Shown here: positions 7,671-16,395 of the stretch, piece by piece
Position numbering within the stretch: position 1 is the first letter of the stretch
Layout: every line of letters starts with the position of its first letter
Assembly: GCA_002337455.1 (NCBI GenBank)
Contig: DDGC01000009.1
Coordinates: 1-60,202 of the forward strand
Reading direction: 5' to 3'
DNA length: 60,202 bases
Source of the DNA: Rhizobiales bacterium UBA1912
GTDB lineage: Bacteria; Pseudomonadota; Alphaproteobacteria; Rhizobiales; Devosiaceae
The notes under the pieces: generated by a model
What the model saw: only the letters and a program-made list of their open reading frames with translations
Told to the model about the DNA's origin: nothing
Databases searched by the model: none
Program-made: the position numbers and the translations under genes

Positions 7671-8690
7671 GTGAAAAGACCATCCATCGGAGACGTGGCG
7701 CGCCAGGCTGGCGTATCGACGGCGACCGTCTCGCGGGCCATCAACGCGCCCGAAACGGTCACTGAAAAAACCCGCCGCAAGGTCCAGGAGGCCGTCGATG
7801 CGCTCCATTACGTGCAGTCCGAAACCGCGCGCAATTTCAAAAAGCAGCGCGCCAACACGGTTCTGGTCGTCGCCAGCGATATCGGCAACATCTATTATTC
7901 GGAAATCTTCCGCGGCATTCAGCGCCGCGCCGAGGCCTCGGCCTATTCCATCATCATCGCCAATCCCAGCCCCGGCGGCACGCAGGATCTGATCCTCTCG
8001 AACCTGCGCAACGCCAAGGTCGATGGCGTCATCATTCTTTCCGGCCACGAGATCGCCGATCACGACCTTTTGCTGCTGCAACAGCTCTATGCCGGCACCC
8101 CGCCCATCGTCGCCATGAGCGAGGAGCGCGGCTATATGCGTGTGCCCCACATCCTCATCGACAATGAACGCGCCGGCTATACCGCCGGCCGGTACCTGAT
8201 CGAAATGGGCCACACCCGCATCGGCCATGCCTACGGCCCGCACCGCACGCCCGTTCGCCGCGCCCGCGCCAACGGGCTGCGCCGGGCGCTCACCGAGGCG
8301 GGCGTTGCAATCAACGACACCTGGTTCTTCGAGGGCGGCTTTTCGGCAATCGGCGGCCGCGCCGCCGCCCAGAGCTTCCTCTCGCTCAAGGAACGCCCAA
8401 CCGCCATTTTCTGCGCCAACGACGAAGCGGCGATGGGCTTCATTTCCCAGTTGCACCGCTACGGCATCTCGGTGCCCGGCGATCTCTCGGTCATGGGGTT
8501 CGACGATATCGTGCTCGCCGATACCTACGTGCCGGGCCTCTCCACTGTGCATCAGCCCAAGGAAGAGATGGGCCGCCACGCCATGAACCTTGTCCTCGAT
8601 ATTATCGAGCGTCGCACCAAATCGGACCTCCCGGTCATCGAACTGCCCGTCCACCTCGTCCCGCGCGAATCCGTCGCCCGCATCGCCTGA
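7671..8690 (+). CDS. LacI-family transcriptional regulator, CytR-like
   Basis: A 339-residue DNA-binding repressor-type protein. The N-terminal helix-turn-helix is IGDVARQAGVSTATVSRAIN, followed by the hinge and a periplasmic-binding-protein-like effector domain ending MGFDDIVLADTYVPG and STVHQP. The frame is open up to 7572, but GTG 7671 places the HTH within the first residues and has GGGGC just upstream. Compared with E. coli regulators from memory, the segment after the HTH (RNFKKQ...SEIFRGIQ) resembles CytR, the nucleoside-responsive repressor. That makes the deo/nucleoside cluster at 31-44 kb a possible target, which is an inference. It lies inside the cob region but does not look like a cobalamin regulator. 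Confidence 0.88.
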   Translation: MKRPSIGDVARQAGVSTATVSRAINAPETVTEKTRRKVQEAVDALHYVQSETARNFKKQRANTVLVVASDIGNIYYSEIFRGIQRRAEASAYSIIIANPSPGGTQDLILSNLRNAKVDGVIILSGHEIADHDLLLLQQLYAGTPPIVAMSEERGYMRVPHILIDNERAGYTAGRYLIEMGHTRIGHAYGPHRTPVRRARANGLRRALTEAGVAINDTWFFEGGFSAIGGRAAAQSFLSLKERPTAIFCANDEAAMGFISQLHRYGISVPGDLSVMGFDDIVLADTYVPGLSTVHQPKEEMGRHAMNLVLDIIERRTKSDLPVIELPVHLVPRESVARIA

Positions 8691-8811
8691 TCTGCTCCAT
8701 CATATCCGCCTGTCGGCCTCCAACCCCTCCTCCCCCCGCCGCCATCCCGCATTGCCCGGCACCCCCAACCGTGCTAGGCGGAAAACCGAACTGCCTCACT
8801 CAACTTAAATT

Positions 8812-9810
8812 TTGGCGTTGAAGACTCCGCTCGTATTTTCCACCTCGCCTCGCGGCGATGAGATCGCCCGCCACGTCGCCCAGCTTCTGGGCGCGCCGGT
8901 GCATCTGTGCGGCCCCGGGCGTATCGAGGCGGCCCCGCTGGTCGCCGATGCCTACCTTCAGGGCGCGCCCATCGTCGGGGTATGCGCCACAGGCGCGCTG
9001 ATCCGGCTGCTCGATGGCTCGCTGGGCGACAAGATGTCCGAGCCGCCCGTTGTTGCGGTTTCCGCCGATGGCAAGGTGGCCGTGCCGCTTCTGGGCAGCC
9101 ATCGCGGCGCCAACGCTCTGGCCCGTTGGATCGCCGACGGCTTTCGGGGCTTTGCAGCAGTTACTGCCACCTCCGACACGCTTTACGATTTTTCCCTCGA
9201 CGATCCGCCCCCCGGCTATGTAGTGGCCAATCCCGAGGCTGTCCGCCCGCTCATGGCGGCGCTGCTAAAGGGCGAAAAGCTGCGCGTCGAGGGTCTGTCG
9301 GGCTGGCTCGAGCTGGCCGGATATCCCGTATCGCGTGAGGGCAGCCAGTTGTTGCGCCTCACCGAAAGTCCCGCGCCCGGACCCGGTCTGCTCGTCCACC
9401 CAAAAACGATAATCGCCGGGCTCGGCTGCACGAGCAGGGTTGCCGCATCCGAGGTCGTGACGCTGGTCGATGCCGCGCTCGAAGCCGGTGGGATCGCTCC
9501 GGGCGCCCTGGCCGCGTTGGCCACCATCCACACCCACGCCAGAACCCCGGCGCTCGTTGAGGCTGCCGCCCATTTCGGCGTGCCCCTGCGCACGTTCACC
9601 CGCCGTGAGATCGACCGCGAAAAAAAACGGCTGGCAACACCCTCGGCCACGGTCGAGGCGGCAATTGGCCTGGCGGGTGTGTGCGAGGCGGTGGCGATAA
9701 AGGCCGGCACGCTCATCATGTCCAAGCGGATCGCGGGCAACGTCACCTGCGCGCTGGGCAGGGCCGATACGCCAATAGACATCAGCCGGTTCGGAAAATC
9801 CGCGCTATAG
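8812..9810 (+). CDS. cbiG: CbiG/CobE-type cobalamin biosynthesis protein
   Basis: A 332-residue protein covering both halves of CbiG: the N-terminal part contains GVCATGALIRLL and GSHRGANALARWIADG, and the C-terminal CobE/CbiG-C part contains AGLGCTSRVAASEV and ATIHTHARTPAL. CbiG opens the C20 delta-lactone of cobalt-precorrin-5A; CobE, which matches its C-terminal half, is needed in aerobic producers with a less clear role. The start is uncertain: TTG 8812 gives the full N-terminal strand, but neither it nor TTG 8818 has a good ribosome binding site. The 3' end overlaps the convergent cobK by 29 bases. Confidence 0.85.
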   Translation: MALKTPLVFSTSPRGDEIARHVAQLLGAPVHLCGPGRIEAAPLVADAYLQGAPIVGVCATGALIRLLDGSLGDKMSEPPVVAVSADGKVAVPLLGSHRGANALARWIADGFRGFAAVTATSDTLYDFSLDDPPPGYVVANPEAVRPLMAALLKGEKLRVEGLSGWLELAGYPVSREGSQLLRLTESPAPGPGLLVHPKTIIAGLGCTSRVAASEVVTLVDAALEAGGIAPGALAALATIHTHARTPALVEAAAHFGVPLRTFTRREIDREKKRLATPSATVEAAIGLAGVCEAVAIKAGTLIMSKRIAGNVTCALGRADTPIDISRFGKSAL

Positions 9811-10546
9811 CCTCGCTGGCCCGGGCCACCGAATCCACGGTTTCGGCCCTCGGCAGCCGGGGCCGCCCGATCACGATGATGGGGATTGAAAGCCGGGCCG
9901 CCGCGGCGAGTTTGGCCGCCACCTGCGCGCCGCCCGAATTCTTGGTCACCAGATGGGTGATGCCATGGCTTTCCATGAGCTCGAGTTCACCCTCGAGGGT
10001 AAACGGCCCGCGTGCCGCAATCACCGCCCAGTCCGCTGGAAGCCCCGGCGGCACCTCGATCATGCGCGCAATGTATCGGCATTTGGTATGGGCCAGGAAC
10101 TGCCCCAGATCCTGCCGCCCCACGGTCAGCAGCACCCGCGCATCGCGCGGCAGGGCGTGCACGGCATCGAGGGTCGTACCGACCTCCAGCCAGACTGCGC
10201 CTTCGGGCTTCTGCCACGCCGGGCGTTCCAGCCGGAGCAGGCGCACTTTGGCGCTCGATGCAGCGGCAACCGCATTGGCCGAGATTTGAGCGGCGAAGGG
10301 ATGGGTCGCGTCAATGACCATGTCGATATGGCTCGACGTGAGGTAAGCGGCCAGCCCTTCCTTGCCCCCGAACCCGCCGATGCGCACGATACCTTCTGGA
10401 AAGCGCGGTGTGTCGGTGCGTCCGGCCAGCGAGGTGATGACCTCGTATCCGGCATCGACAAGCGTGCCCGCAAGCTCGCGCGCCTCGGTCGTCCCGCCAA
10501 GGATCAATATGCGTCTGGTGGCGGTGTCGCGATTGCCCCAATTCAT
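9782..10546 (-). CDS. cobK: precorrin-6A reductase
   Basis: A 254-residue CobK/CbiJ reductase, which uses NADPH to reduce the macrocycle of precorrin-6A in the cytoplasm. Marks are the N-terminal nucleotide-binding strand RILILGGTTEARELA, the conserved DATHPFAAQISANA near residue 80 and ITHLVTKNSGG near residue 205. It is on the minus strand while most cob genes here are on the plus strand. Its 3' end overlaps the CbiG-type gene by 29 bases and its start is only 33 bases from the divergent cobA start, so promoters for the two divergent genes must overlap the coding ends. Confidence 0.95.
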   Translation of the reverse strand: MNWGNRDTATRRILILGGTTEARELAGTLVDAGYEVITSLAGRTDTPRFPEGIVRIGGFGGKEGLAAYLTSSHIDMVIDATHPFAAQISANAVAAASSAKVRLLRLERPAWQKPEGAVWLEVGTTLDAVHALPRDARVLLTVGRQDLGQFLAHTKCRYIARMIEVPPGLPADWAVIAARGPFTLEGELELMESHGITHLVTKNSGGAQVAAKLAAAARLSIPIIVIGRPRLPRAETVDSVARASEAIARIFRTG

Positions 10547-10562
10547 GGCATAGATTTATACA
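10533..10562 (+). promoter_or_regulatory. possible cobA promoter in the 33-bp cobK/cobA gap
   Basis: TTGCCC (10533-10538) and TATACA (10557-10562) are 18 bases apart and resemble a sigma-70-type -35/-10 pair. Transcription would begin about 11 bases before the cobA ATG. The -35 part would lie inside the first codons of the divergent cobK. The A/T-rich gap supports a promoter here, but the match is by eye. Confidence 0.35.
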
Positions 10563-10579
10563 ACACGATCAAAAAGAAA

Positions 10580-11437
10580 ATGGGGATTCGCGTGTTTGGC
10601 TGGCTCAAACGCAAATCGACACAAACCGGTCATTTCGCCCGTCTCGATGCTGCGCAGTTTCCGGCCTTCGCGCCCGGCTCGGTCTGGCTGGTCGGTGCCG
10701 GCCCCGGCGCGCCTGGCCTCGTCACGCTTTTGGGCTATCACGCTCTGGGCGCAGCCGATGTCATAGTCTATGACGCGCTGGTCAATTCCGGCCTGCTCGA
10801 AATGGCCAATCCAAGGGCCGAAAAGACCTATGCCGGCAAGCGCGGCGGCAAGCCCTCGCCCAAACAGGCCGATATCACCCTAAAGCTCGTCGAGCATGCC
10901 CGCGCCGGAAAGCGCGTGCTGCGTCTCAAGGGTGGCGACCCCATGATGTTCGGGCGCGGTGGCGAAGAGGTCCAGACCCTCGCCCGTGAAAGCATCCCTT
11001 TCCGCATAGTGCCTGGCATCACCGCTGGCATCGGCGGGCTGGCCTATGCCGGCATCCCCGTCACCCATCGCGATACCAACCACACCGTCATCTTTTTGAC
11101 CGGCCACGACGAAAAGGGTGGCATCCCGCAAGGGGTGGATTGGAACGCCATCGCCACGGCCTCCCCGGTCATCGTCATGTACATGGCCGTCAAGCATCTC
11201 CCCTCGATCGCCGAAAAACTCATCGCCGCCGGGCGCGATCCCGCAGATCGCCTCGCCATCGTCTCCAACGCGGCATTGCCCGATCAGTCAGTTCTTGAAA
11301 CGACGCTGGACAGGGCAGGGGACCTGGCCGATGCCAACGTTCCCACCCCGGCAATCATCGTCCTCGGCCCGGTCTCGCGCTACCGCGAAACCTTCGACTG
11401 GTACACCGCCGCCCTGCGGGAGAATGGCCTTGGCTAA
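10580..11437 (+). CDS. cobA: uroporphyrinogen-III C-methyltransferase
   Basis: A 285-residue SUMT that adds two methyl groups from S-adenosylmethionine to uroporphyrinogen III, giving precorrin-2, the entry step to the corrin branch. Tetrapyrrole methylase motifs are plain: VWLVGAGPGAPGLVTLLG near residue 36, RLKGGDPMMFGRGGEE near residue 115 and VPGITAGIGGLAYAGIP near residue 143. It lacks CysG-type dehydrogenase/ferrochelatase domains. The first 35 residues are an N-terminal extension; ATG 10580 was chosen because no start lies nearer the core except GTG 10592. There is no strong Shine-Dalgarno sequence, only an A-rich leader. Confidence 0.95.
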   Translation: MGIRVFGWLKRKSTQTGHFARLDAAQFPAFAPGSVWLVGAGPGAPGLVTLLGYHALGAADVIVYDALVNSGLLEMANPRAEKTYAGKRGGKPSPKQADITLKLVEHARAGKRVLRLKGGDPMMFGRGGEEVQTLARESIPFRIVPGITAGIGGLAYAGIPVTHRDTNHTVIFLTGHDEKGGIPQGVDWNAIATASPVIVMYMAVKHLPSIAEKLIAAGRDPADRLAIVSNAALPDQSVLETTLDRAGDLADANVPTPAIIVLGPVSRYRETFDWYTAALRENGLG

Positions 11438-11480
11438 AGCACTCAACTCCGCCAACGCGTCTCCCTTTCCCGCCCACCCC

Positions 11481-12041
11481 CTATCGCTTCCCCGGCGAAC
11501 GCTGGGGCCCATGTGCGCTGCCACGAACCCCGGAGCTTGGGCCAGCGCTGCTGGACCCCGGCGTTCGCCGGGGCAGCGAACAGGGCAGCGCCAAGGCCCC
11601 GGCAATACGCCAGTTCCAAATGCCACTTCGGCAACCGCGATGACGGTGCTTTTCCCGACCTTCAAGCCACACCCCTCTGCGCTCGCGGTTGCCCCCACGC
11701 CTACCCACCCCCTATCGCTTCCCCGGCGAACGCCGGGGCCCATGCACGCTGCCACGAACCCCGGGGCTTGGGCCAGCGCTGCTGGACCCCGGCGTTCGCC
11801 GGGGCAGCGAACAGGGCAACGCCAAGGCCCCGGCAATACGCCAGTTCCAAATGCCACTTCGGCAACCGCGATGACGGTGCTTTTCCCGACCTTCAAGCCA
11901 CACCCCTCTGCACTCGCGGTTGCCCCCACGCCCACCCACCCCCTATCGCTTCCCCGGCGAACGCCGGGGCCCATGTGCGCGGCCACGAACTCCAGAGCTT
12001 GGGCCGGTGCTGCTGGACCCCGGCGTTCGCCGGGGCAGCGA
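11481..12041. repeat. 231-bp tandem repeat array, about 2.4 copies, between cobA and cobB
   Basis: The 665-bp gap between cobA and cobB is filled by a direct repeat. CTATCGCTTCCCCGGCGAAC begins at 11481, 11712 and 11943, an exact 231-bp period; the third copy stops near 12041. Copies are nearly identical. Each contains two facing palindromes, CCCCGGCGAACGCCGGGG (11721-11738 in copy 2) and CCCCGGCGTTCGCCGGGG (11556-11573, 11787-11804, 12018-12035), plus GGCAACCGCGA and TCGCGGTTGCC as a third inverted pair. The palindromes look like dispersed REP-type elements. Because 231 is a multiple of three, long open frames cross the array on both strands; these are judged non-coding. Confidence 0.93.
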
Positions 12042-12102
12042 AGCCATGGAGGCTCGTGCCATCTGAACGGCGTCCATCGGAGTACCTTGCCGGAGCCCAT
12101 CC

Positions 12103-13452
12103 ATGCCTGACGCCCGCTCCCCCCGCGGCTTCATCATCGCCGCTCCGCGCTCGGGTTCGGGCAAGACGGCCATAACGCTCGGCATCGCCCGTGCGCTCGT
12201 AAACTCGGGCTATCGTGTCGCCCCGGCCAAAACCGGCCCGGACTATATCGACCCCGCCTTCCTCGCCCGCGCCGCCGGAAGCGCGGCCATCAATCTCGAC
12301 CCATGGGCCATGGACGCGGCCACCCTCAAAGCCCGCGCCGCCCAACATGCCGAGGGCCACGACACGCTGCTGATCGAAGGCGTCATGGGCCTTTTCGATT
12401 CCGCCATCGACGGCAAAGGCTCCACGGCCGATCTCGCCGCAACCCTGAACCTGCCTGTCATCCTCGTTGTCGATTGCGATCGCCAGGCCCAGTCCGTCGC
12501 TGCTCTTGTCCACGGCTTCGCCTCATGGCGCGACGACGTTTCCATCGCTGGGGTCATCCTCAACAAGGTCGCCTCCGACCGTCACGAAACCATGCTGCGC
12601 GACGCATTGGCCAAAACCGGGCTGCCCTGCCTCGGTGCCATCCCCCGCCGCGCCGACCTCGCGCTCCCCGAACGCCATCTCGGCCTCGTCCTGCCCGGCG
12701 ATATCGAAGGCATCGAGGATCATCTGGCCCGCGCCGGGTCGATCATGACCACCCATCTCGATTTCCACCTGCTCGGCGCCATCGCCACCCCCCTCGCACC
12801 CGCCCAACAGATCCCCAGCCTCGCGCCCCTCGGCCAGCGCATCGCCATCGCCCATGATGCAGCCTTCGCCTTTGTTTATCCCCACCTGCTCGGCAGCTGG
12901 CACACTGCCGGCGCATCGCTGAGCTTTTTTTCGCCCTTGCGGAATGAAGCGCCCGATGAAAATGCCGACGCGGTTTTCCTCCCCGGCGGCTACCCCGAAC
13001 TGCACGGCGAAACCATCGCCAACGCCTCGGGCTTCAAATCGGGCCTCCTCAAAGCCCGCGACCGTGGCGCGCTGATCTATGGCGAATGCGGTGGCTATAT
13101 GGTCCTGGGGCAAACCCTGACCGACAAATCCGGGGCCACATACCCCATGATGGGCCTTTTGCCCGTTTCGACCGCCATCGACCGCCCCAAACGCGTCCTC
13201 GGTTATCGCCGCCTCACCCATGCTTCGCCATTGCCGTGGCCGGAAAAATTGTGCGCGCACGAATTCCATTACTCCCAACAATATTTCCCCAATGTTGAGC
13301 AATCTGGCGTCACCGAACGCTCAACTCCATACCTTTTACCGCCATTGTTTGGCGCAGTTGACGCCCTCGGAACCCCCCTCGACCCCATGGGGTGCGTCCT
13401 TGAAAACGTGATGGGATCATACGCCCATATCATCGAAGGGGCCGCACAATGA
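12103..13452 (+). CDS. cobB: cobyrinate/hydrogenobyrinate a,c-diamide synthase
   Basis: A 449-residue glutamine-dependent amidotransferase that amidates the a and c carboxyl groups of hydrogenobyrinic acid (the CobN substrate in aerobic organisms). The N-terminal synthetase domain has the P-loop APRSGSGKTAIT and the substrate motif KTGPDYIDPAFLA. The C-terminal class I glutaminase-like domain has the nucleophile motif YGECGGYMVLG near residue 330 and a late His in SYAHI. ATG 12103 follows CGGAG by 7 bases, just after the repeat array. Its stop overlaps cobQ (ATGA), beginning the cobB-cobQ-cobD coupled series. Confidence 0.96.
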   Translation: MPDARSPRGFIIAAPRSGSGKTAITLGIARALVNSGYRVAPAKTGPDYIDPAFLARAAGSAAINLDPWAMDAATLKARAAQHAEGHDTLLIEGVMGLFDSAIDGKGSTADLAATLNLPVILVVDCDRQAQSVAALVHGFASWRDDVSIAGVILNKVASDRHETMLRDALAKTGLPCLGAIPRRADLALPERHLGLVLPGDIEGIEDHLARAGSIMTTHLDFHLLGAIATPLAPAQQIPSLAPLGQRIAIAHDAAFAFVYPHLLGSWHTAGASLSFFSPLRNEAPDENADAVFLPGGYPELHGETIANASGFKSGLLKARDRGALIYGECGGYMVLGQTLTDKSGATYPMMGLLPVSTAIDRPKRVLGYRRLTHASPLPWPEKLCAHEFHYSQQYFPNVEQSGVTERSTPYLLPPLFGAVDALGTPLDPMGCVLENVMGSYAHIIEGAAQ

Positions 13453-14915
13453 CCCGCGCCATCATGGTCATGGGCACCGGGTCCGATGTCGGTAAGTCCT
13501 TGATCGTGGCCGGGTTTTGCCGCGCCTTTGCCAATCGCGGCCTTGTCGTTGCGCCCTTCAAACCGCAAAATATGTCAAACAATGCCGCCGTCACCGCCGA
13601 TGGCGGCGAGATCGGCCGCGCCCAGGCTTTGCAGGCCAAAGCCGCCCGCAAACAGCCCACCACATTGATGAACCCCGTCCTGCTTAAGCCGGAAAAAGAT
13701 ACGGGTTCTCAAGTGGTTATCCGCGGCCAGCGCGTCGCCTCGATGTCGGCCCGCGACTATTTCGCGTCCCGCACCCAGTTTATGCCCGCCGTCCGCGATG
13801 CGTTTAAACTGCTCGCTGCCCAAAATGATCTCGTGATCGTCGAAGGTGCGGGCAGTGCATCGGAAATCAATCTGCGCAACGGCGATATCGCCAATTTCGG
13901 TTTCGCGCAGGATTTGAAAATTCCGGTCATTCTGGTCGGAGACATTCATCGCGGCGGCCTCATCGCCTCGCTCGTCGGCACCTTCGCCGTCATCGACCCC
14001 GCCGATGCGGATCTGATAGCGGCAACGCTGGTCAACAAGTTCCACGGCGATCCGGCCCTGTTCGACGCGGGCCGGGACTTCGTACAAACCCGTACATCGC
14101 GCCCCTGCCTCGGCGTCGTCCCCCACTTCCACGCCGCCAGCCGTCTTCCCGCCGAGGATGTGTTAGCCCTTGAAAATATTGAACAAAATAGCGCCGAAGC
14201 CGTCATCGCCGTGCCGCGCCTCGGCCGCATCGCCAATTTCGACGACCTCGATCCCCTGCGCGCCGAACCCGGCGTCCGCCTCGTCATCGTCCAGCCCGGC
14301 CAGCCCATCCCGCGCGAAGCTAAACTCATAATCCTCCCGGGCTCAAAGGCCACCCGCTCCGATCTCGATTTCCTCCGCCAGCAGGGCTGGGACATCGACA
14401 TCGCCGCCCACATCCGCGCCGGCGGCCATTTGCTGGGCATTTGCGGCGGCTACCAGATGCTCGGTAGCGTGGTGGCTGATCCCGTCGGTATCGAAGGAAA
14501 AGCGGGGGAAACTCAAGGGCTTGGCCATCTCGCCGTCACAACCCGCCTCGAAGGCACCAAACAACTTCGGCTCGAAACTGCCACCGACGCGATCTCAAAC
14601 CTGCCGCTCACCGGCTATCACATGCACATGGGCGCAACCGCCGGCCCCGACACAAAACGCCCCTTCGCCCATGTCGATGGCGCCCCTGAAGGCGCCCGCT
14701 CGGCGAACGGAAAGATCATGGGCACCTATCTCCACGGCCTCTTTGCCGCCGACGCCTTCCGCCGCCAATTCCTTGCAAACCTTGGCATTTCCACCGATCC
14801 GCTGCTCGATTTCGATCACCTCATCGACCAGACCCTGGACGACCTCGCCGCCCATCTCGAAGCCCATATCGACCTCGACGCCGTCCTCGCTCTCGCCCGG
14901 GAGCCGCAGTCATGA
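13449..14915 (+). CDS. cobQ: cobyric acid synthase
   Basis: A 488-residue glutamine-dependent amidotransferase that amidates the b, d, e and g carboxylates of adenosylcobyrinic acid a,c-diamide to give adenosylcobyric acid. The dethiobiotin-synthetase-like N-terminal domain has GTGSDVGKSLI and PFKPQNMSNNA; the C-terminal glutaminase domain has the nucleophile motif LGICGGYQMLG near residue 330 and the His of GTYLHGLF near residue 425. The length is normal for the family. It overlaps cobB at the start and cobD at the end by four bases each (ATGA), so the three genes are translationally coupled. Confidence 0.97.
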   Translation: MTRAIMVMGTGSDVGKSLIVAGFCRAFANRGLVVAPFKPQNMSNNAAVTADGGEIGRAQALQAKAARKQPTTLMNPVLLKPEKDTGSQVVIRGQRVASMSARDYFASRTQFMPAVRDAFKLLAAQNDLVIVEGAGSASEINLRNGDIANFGFAQDLKIPVILVGDIHRGGLIASLVGTFAVIDPADADLIAATLVNKFHGDPALFDAGRDFVQTRTSRPCLGVVPHFHAASRLPAEDVLALENIEQNSAEAVIAVPRLGRIANFDDLDPLRAEPGVRLVIVQPGQPIPREAKLIILPGSKATRSDLDFLRQQGWDIDIAAHIRAGGHLLGICGGYQMLGSVVADPVGIEGKAGETQGLGHLAVTTRLEGTKQLRLETATDAISNLPLTGYHMHMGATAGPDTKRPFAHVDGAPEGARSANGKIMGTYLHGLFAADAFRRQFLANLGISTDPLLDFDHLIDQTLDDLAAHLEAHIDLDAVLALAREPQS

Positions 14916-15868
14916 TCGCCTTCCTCGCCGCAGTGCTCGAGCGCTTCGTAGGCTACCCCGCTTGGCTCACAGACAGGATCGGCCATCCCGTCATCTGGAT
15001 CGGCAGGCTGATCGACGCGCTGGACAACCGCTACAACGATCCCGAAAAATCCTTTGAATCCCGCAGGTTGTCGGGCGTCCTCGCCATCATCGCCGTGGTC
15101 CTCGCAACCTTGGTCGTCACCCTCGGCATCCAGCAAGTCCTGCGTTTTCTGCCCTTCGGCTGGCTCATCGAAATCCTCCTCGCCTCGACCCTTCTCGCCC
15201 AGAAGGGCCTGCGCGATGCCGTCCTCGCCGTTGCCCGTGCGCTCCATGAACAGGGCATCGAGGGCGCCCGCCGCGAGGTCGCCAACATCGTTGGCCGCGA
15301 CACAGCCGAACTTGATGAAGCTGAGGTCTCCCGCGCCGCAATCGAGACGTTGGCCGAAAACACCTCCGACGGCGTCATCGCCCCCTTGTTCTATCTTGCC
15401 CTGTTCGGCCTCCCCGGCGCCGCGGTTTACAAGGCCATCAACACAGCCGACTCCATGATCGGCCACCGCTCCGAACGCCATGCCGCCTTCGGTTGGGCCG
15501 CCGCAACGCTCGACGATCTGGTCAATTTCATCCCCGCCCGCCTCACTGCCGGCCTCTTCGCGCTTGCCGCCCGGTACATGCCGGAAGCCGATTCAAAAGC
15601 CGCCTGGGCCGCCGGCCGCCGCGACGCGCCGAACCACGCCTCACCCAACGCAGGCTGGCCCGAAGCCGCCATGGCCGGCGCTCTCGGCTTTGGCCTGGGC
15701 GGTCCGCGATCCTACAAGGGCGAAATGCTTGATCTGCCGAAAATGGGCGAGGGCAAGCGCAGCCTCACTGCCGAAGATATCGCAACGGCCATAAGGCTTT
15801 ACGACAGGGCCATGCTCATCGCATTGGGCGCTCTCGCAGTCTGGGCTCTTATCTCGGTCGTGCTCTAG
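14912..15868 (+). CDS. cobD: adenosylcobinamide-phosphate synthase (CobD/CbiB)
   Basis: A 318-residue integral membrane protein that joins the aminopropanol (phosphate) arm to adenosylcobyric acid. The chain has several hydrophobic segments (about residues 50-75, 85-105, 160-175, 200-225 and 295-318). Family motifs are AENTSDGVIAPLFYLALFG near residue 147 and SPNAGWPEAAMAGALG near residue 245. It starts within the cobQ stop (ATGA). Its last four bases overlap the convergent cobP stop, leaving no room for a separate terminator. The name follows the Pseudomonas denitrificans scheme; Salmonella CobD is a different enzyme. Confidence 0.95.
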   Translation: MIAFLAAVLERFVGYPAWLTDRIGHPVIWIGRLIDALDNRYNDPEKSFESRRLSGVLAIIAVVLATLVVTLGIQQVLRFLPFGWLIEILLASTLLAQKGLRDAVLAVARALHEQGIEGARREVANIVGRDTAELDEAEVSRAAIETLAENTSDGVIAPLFYLALFGLPGAAVYKAINTADSMIGHRSERHAAFGWAAATLDDLVNFIPARLTAGLFALAARYMPEADSKAAWAAGRRDAPNHASPNAGWPEAAMAGALGFGLGGPRSYKGEMLDLPKMGEGKRSLTAEDIATAIRLYDRAMLIALGALAVWALISVVL

Positions 15869-16395
15869 ATTTGCGGCGTCTTGCCCTTGACCACCATCGG
15901 CAGCCCGGCGACGACGAAATAGACGTGCTCGCAAATCCCCGCCAACTCCTGATGCGCCGCGCCGGTCAAATCCCGGAACGTCCGCGCCAGCGCATTGTCG
16001 GGCACGATCCCCAGCCCCACCTCGTTGGAAACCAGGATAACCTGCGTATCGGGCATATTCTCGAGCACCTCGACCAGAAGATCGACCTCTTCGGCAACGT
16101 CGCGCTCCATGCTCAAGAGATTGGTGATCCACAGCGTCAGGCAATCCACCAGAATCACGTCATGGGCCTGCGCAGCGGCAAACAGCGCCTGCGGCAGCTC
16201 CAGCGGTTCCTCGATGGTCGCAAATCGCCCCTCGCGGCTGCGCTGGTGTGCCGAAACCCTCTCGATCATCTCATCGTCCAGCGCCTCGGCGGTGGCCAGG
16301 TACGCTGGCTTCGAGCTGGACCGCAGGGCAATCCGCTCGGCCAGCGCCGTCTTGCCCGAACGCGTCCCGCCCAGAACCAGAATGTGATCAGCCAA
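15865..16395 (-). CDS. cobP: adenosylcobinamide kinase / adenosylcobinamide-phosphate guanylyltransferase
   Basis: A bifunctional enzyme of about 176 residues that phosphorylates adenosylcobinamide and then adds GMP from GTP, preparing the nucleotide loop. The P-loop is VLGGTRSGKTALAER at the N-terminus; DCLTLWITNLLSMERD and VSNEVGLGIVPDNALAR follow. The frame is open to ATG 16473, but TTG 16395 has GGAGGG 7 bases upstream and gives the normal N-terminus directly before the P-loop, so the TTG start is preferred. It is convergent with cobD (4-base overlap) and divergent from the sugar kinase gene. Confidence 0.95.
   Translation of the reverse strand: MADHILVLGGTRSGKTALAERIALRSSSKPAYLATAEALDDEMIERVSAHQRSREGRFATIEEPLELPQALFAAAQAHDVILVDCLTLWITNLLSMERDVAEEVDLLVEVLENMPDTQVILVSNEVGLGIVPDNALARTFRDLTGAAHQELAGICEHVYFVVAGLPMVVKGKTPQI

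Noticed and set aside
9953..10579. Upstream extension of cobA
   Set aside because: It is antisense to cobK and reads as low-complexity shadow sequence; the SUMT homology begins after 10580.
11118..12175. Long open frames on both strands across the cobA-cobB gap (up to 330 residues) with apparent protein repeats
   Set aside because: They arise because the 231-bp repeat is a multiple of three and GC-rich. The frames run on both strands, overlap cobA and cobB, and have no ribosome binding site or known domain.
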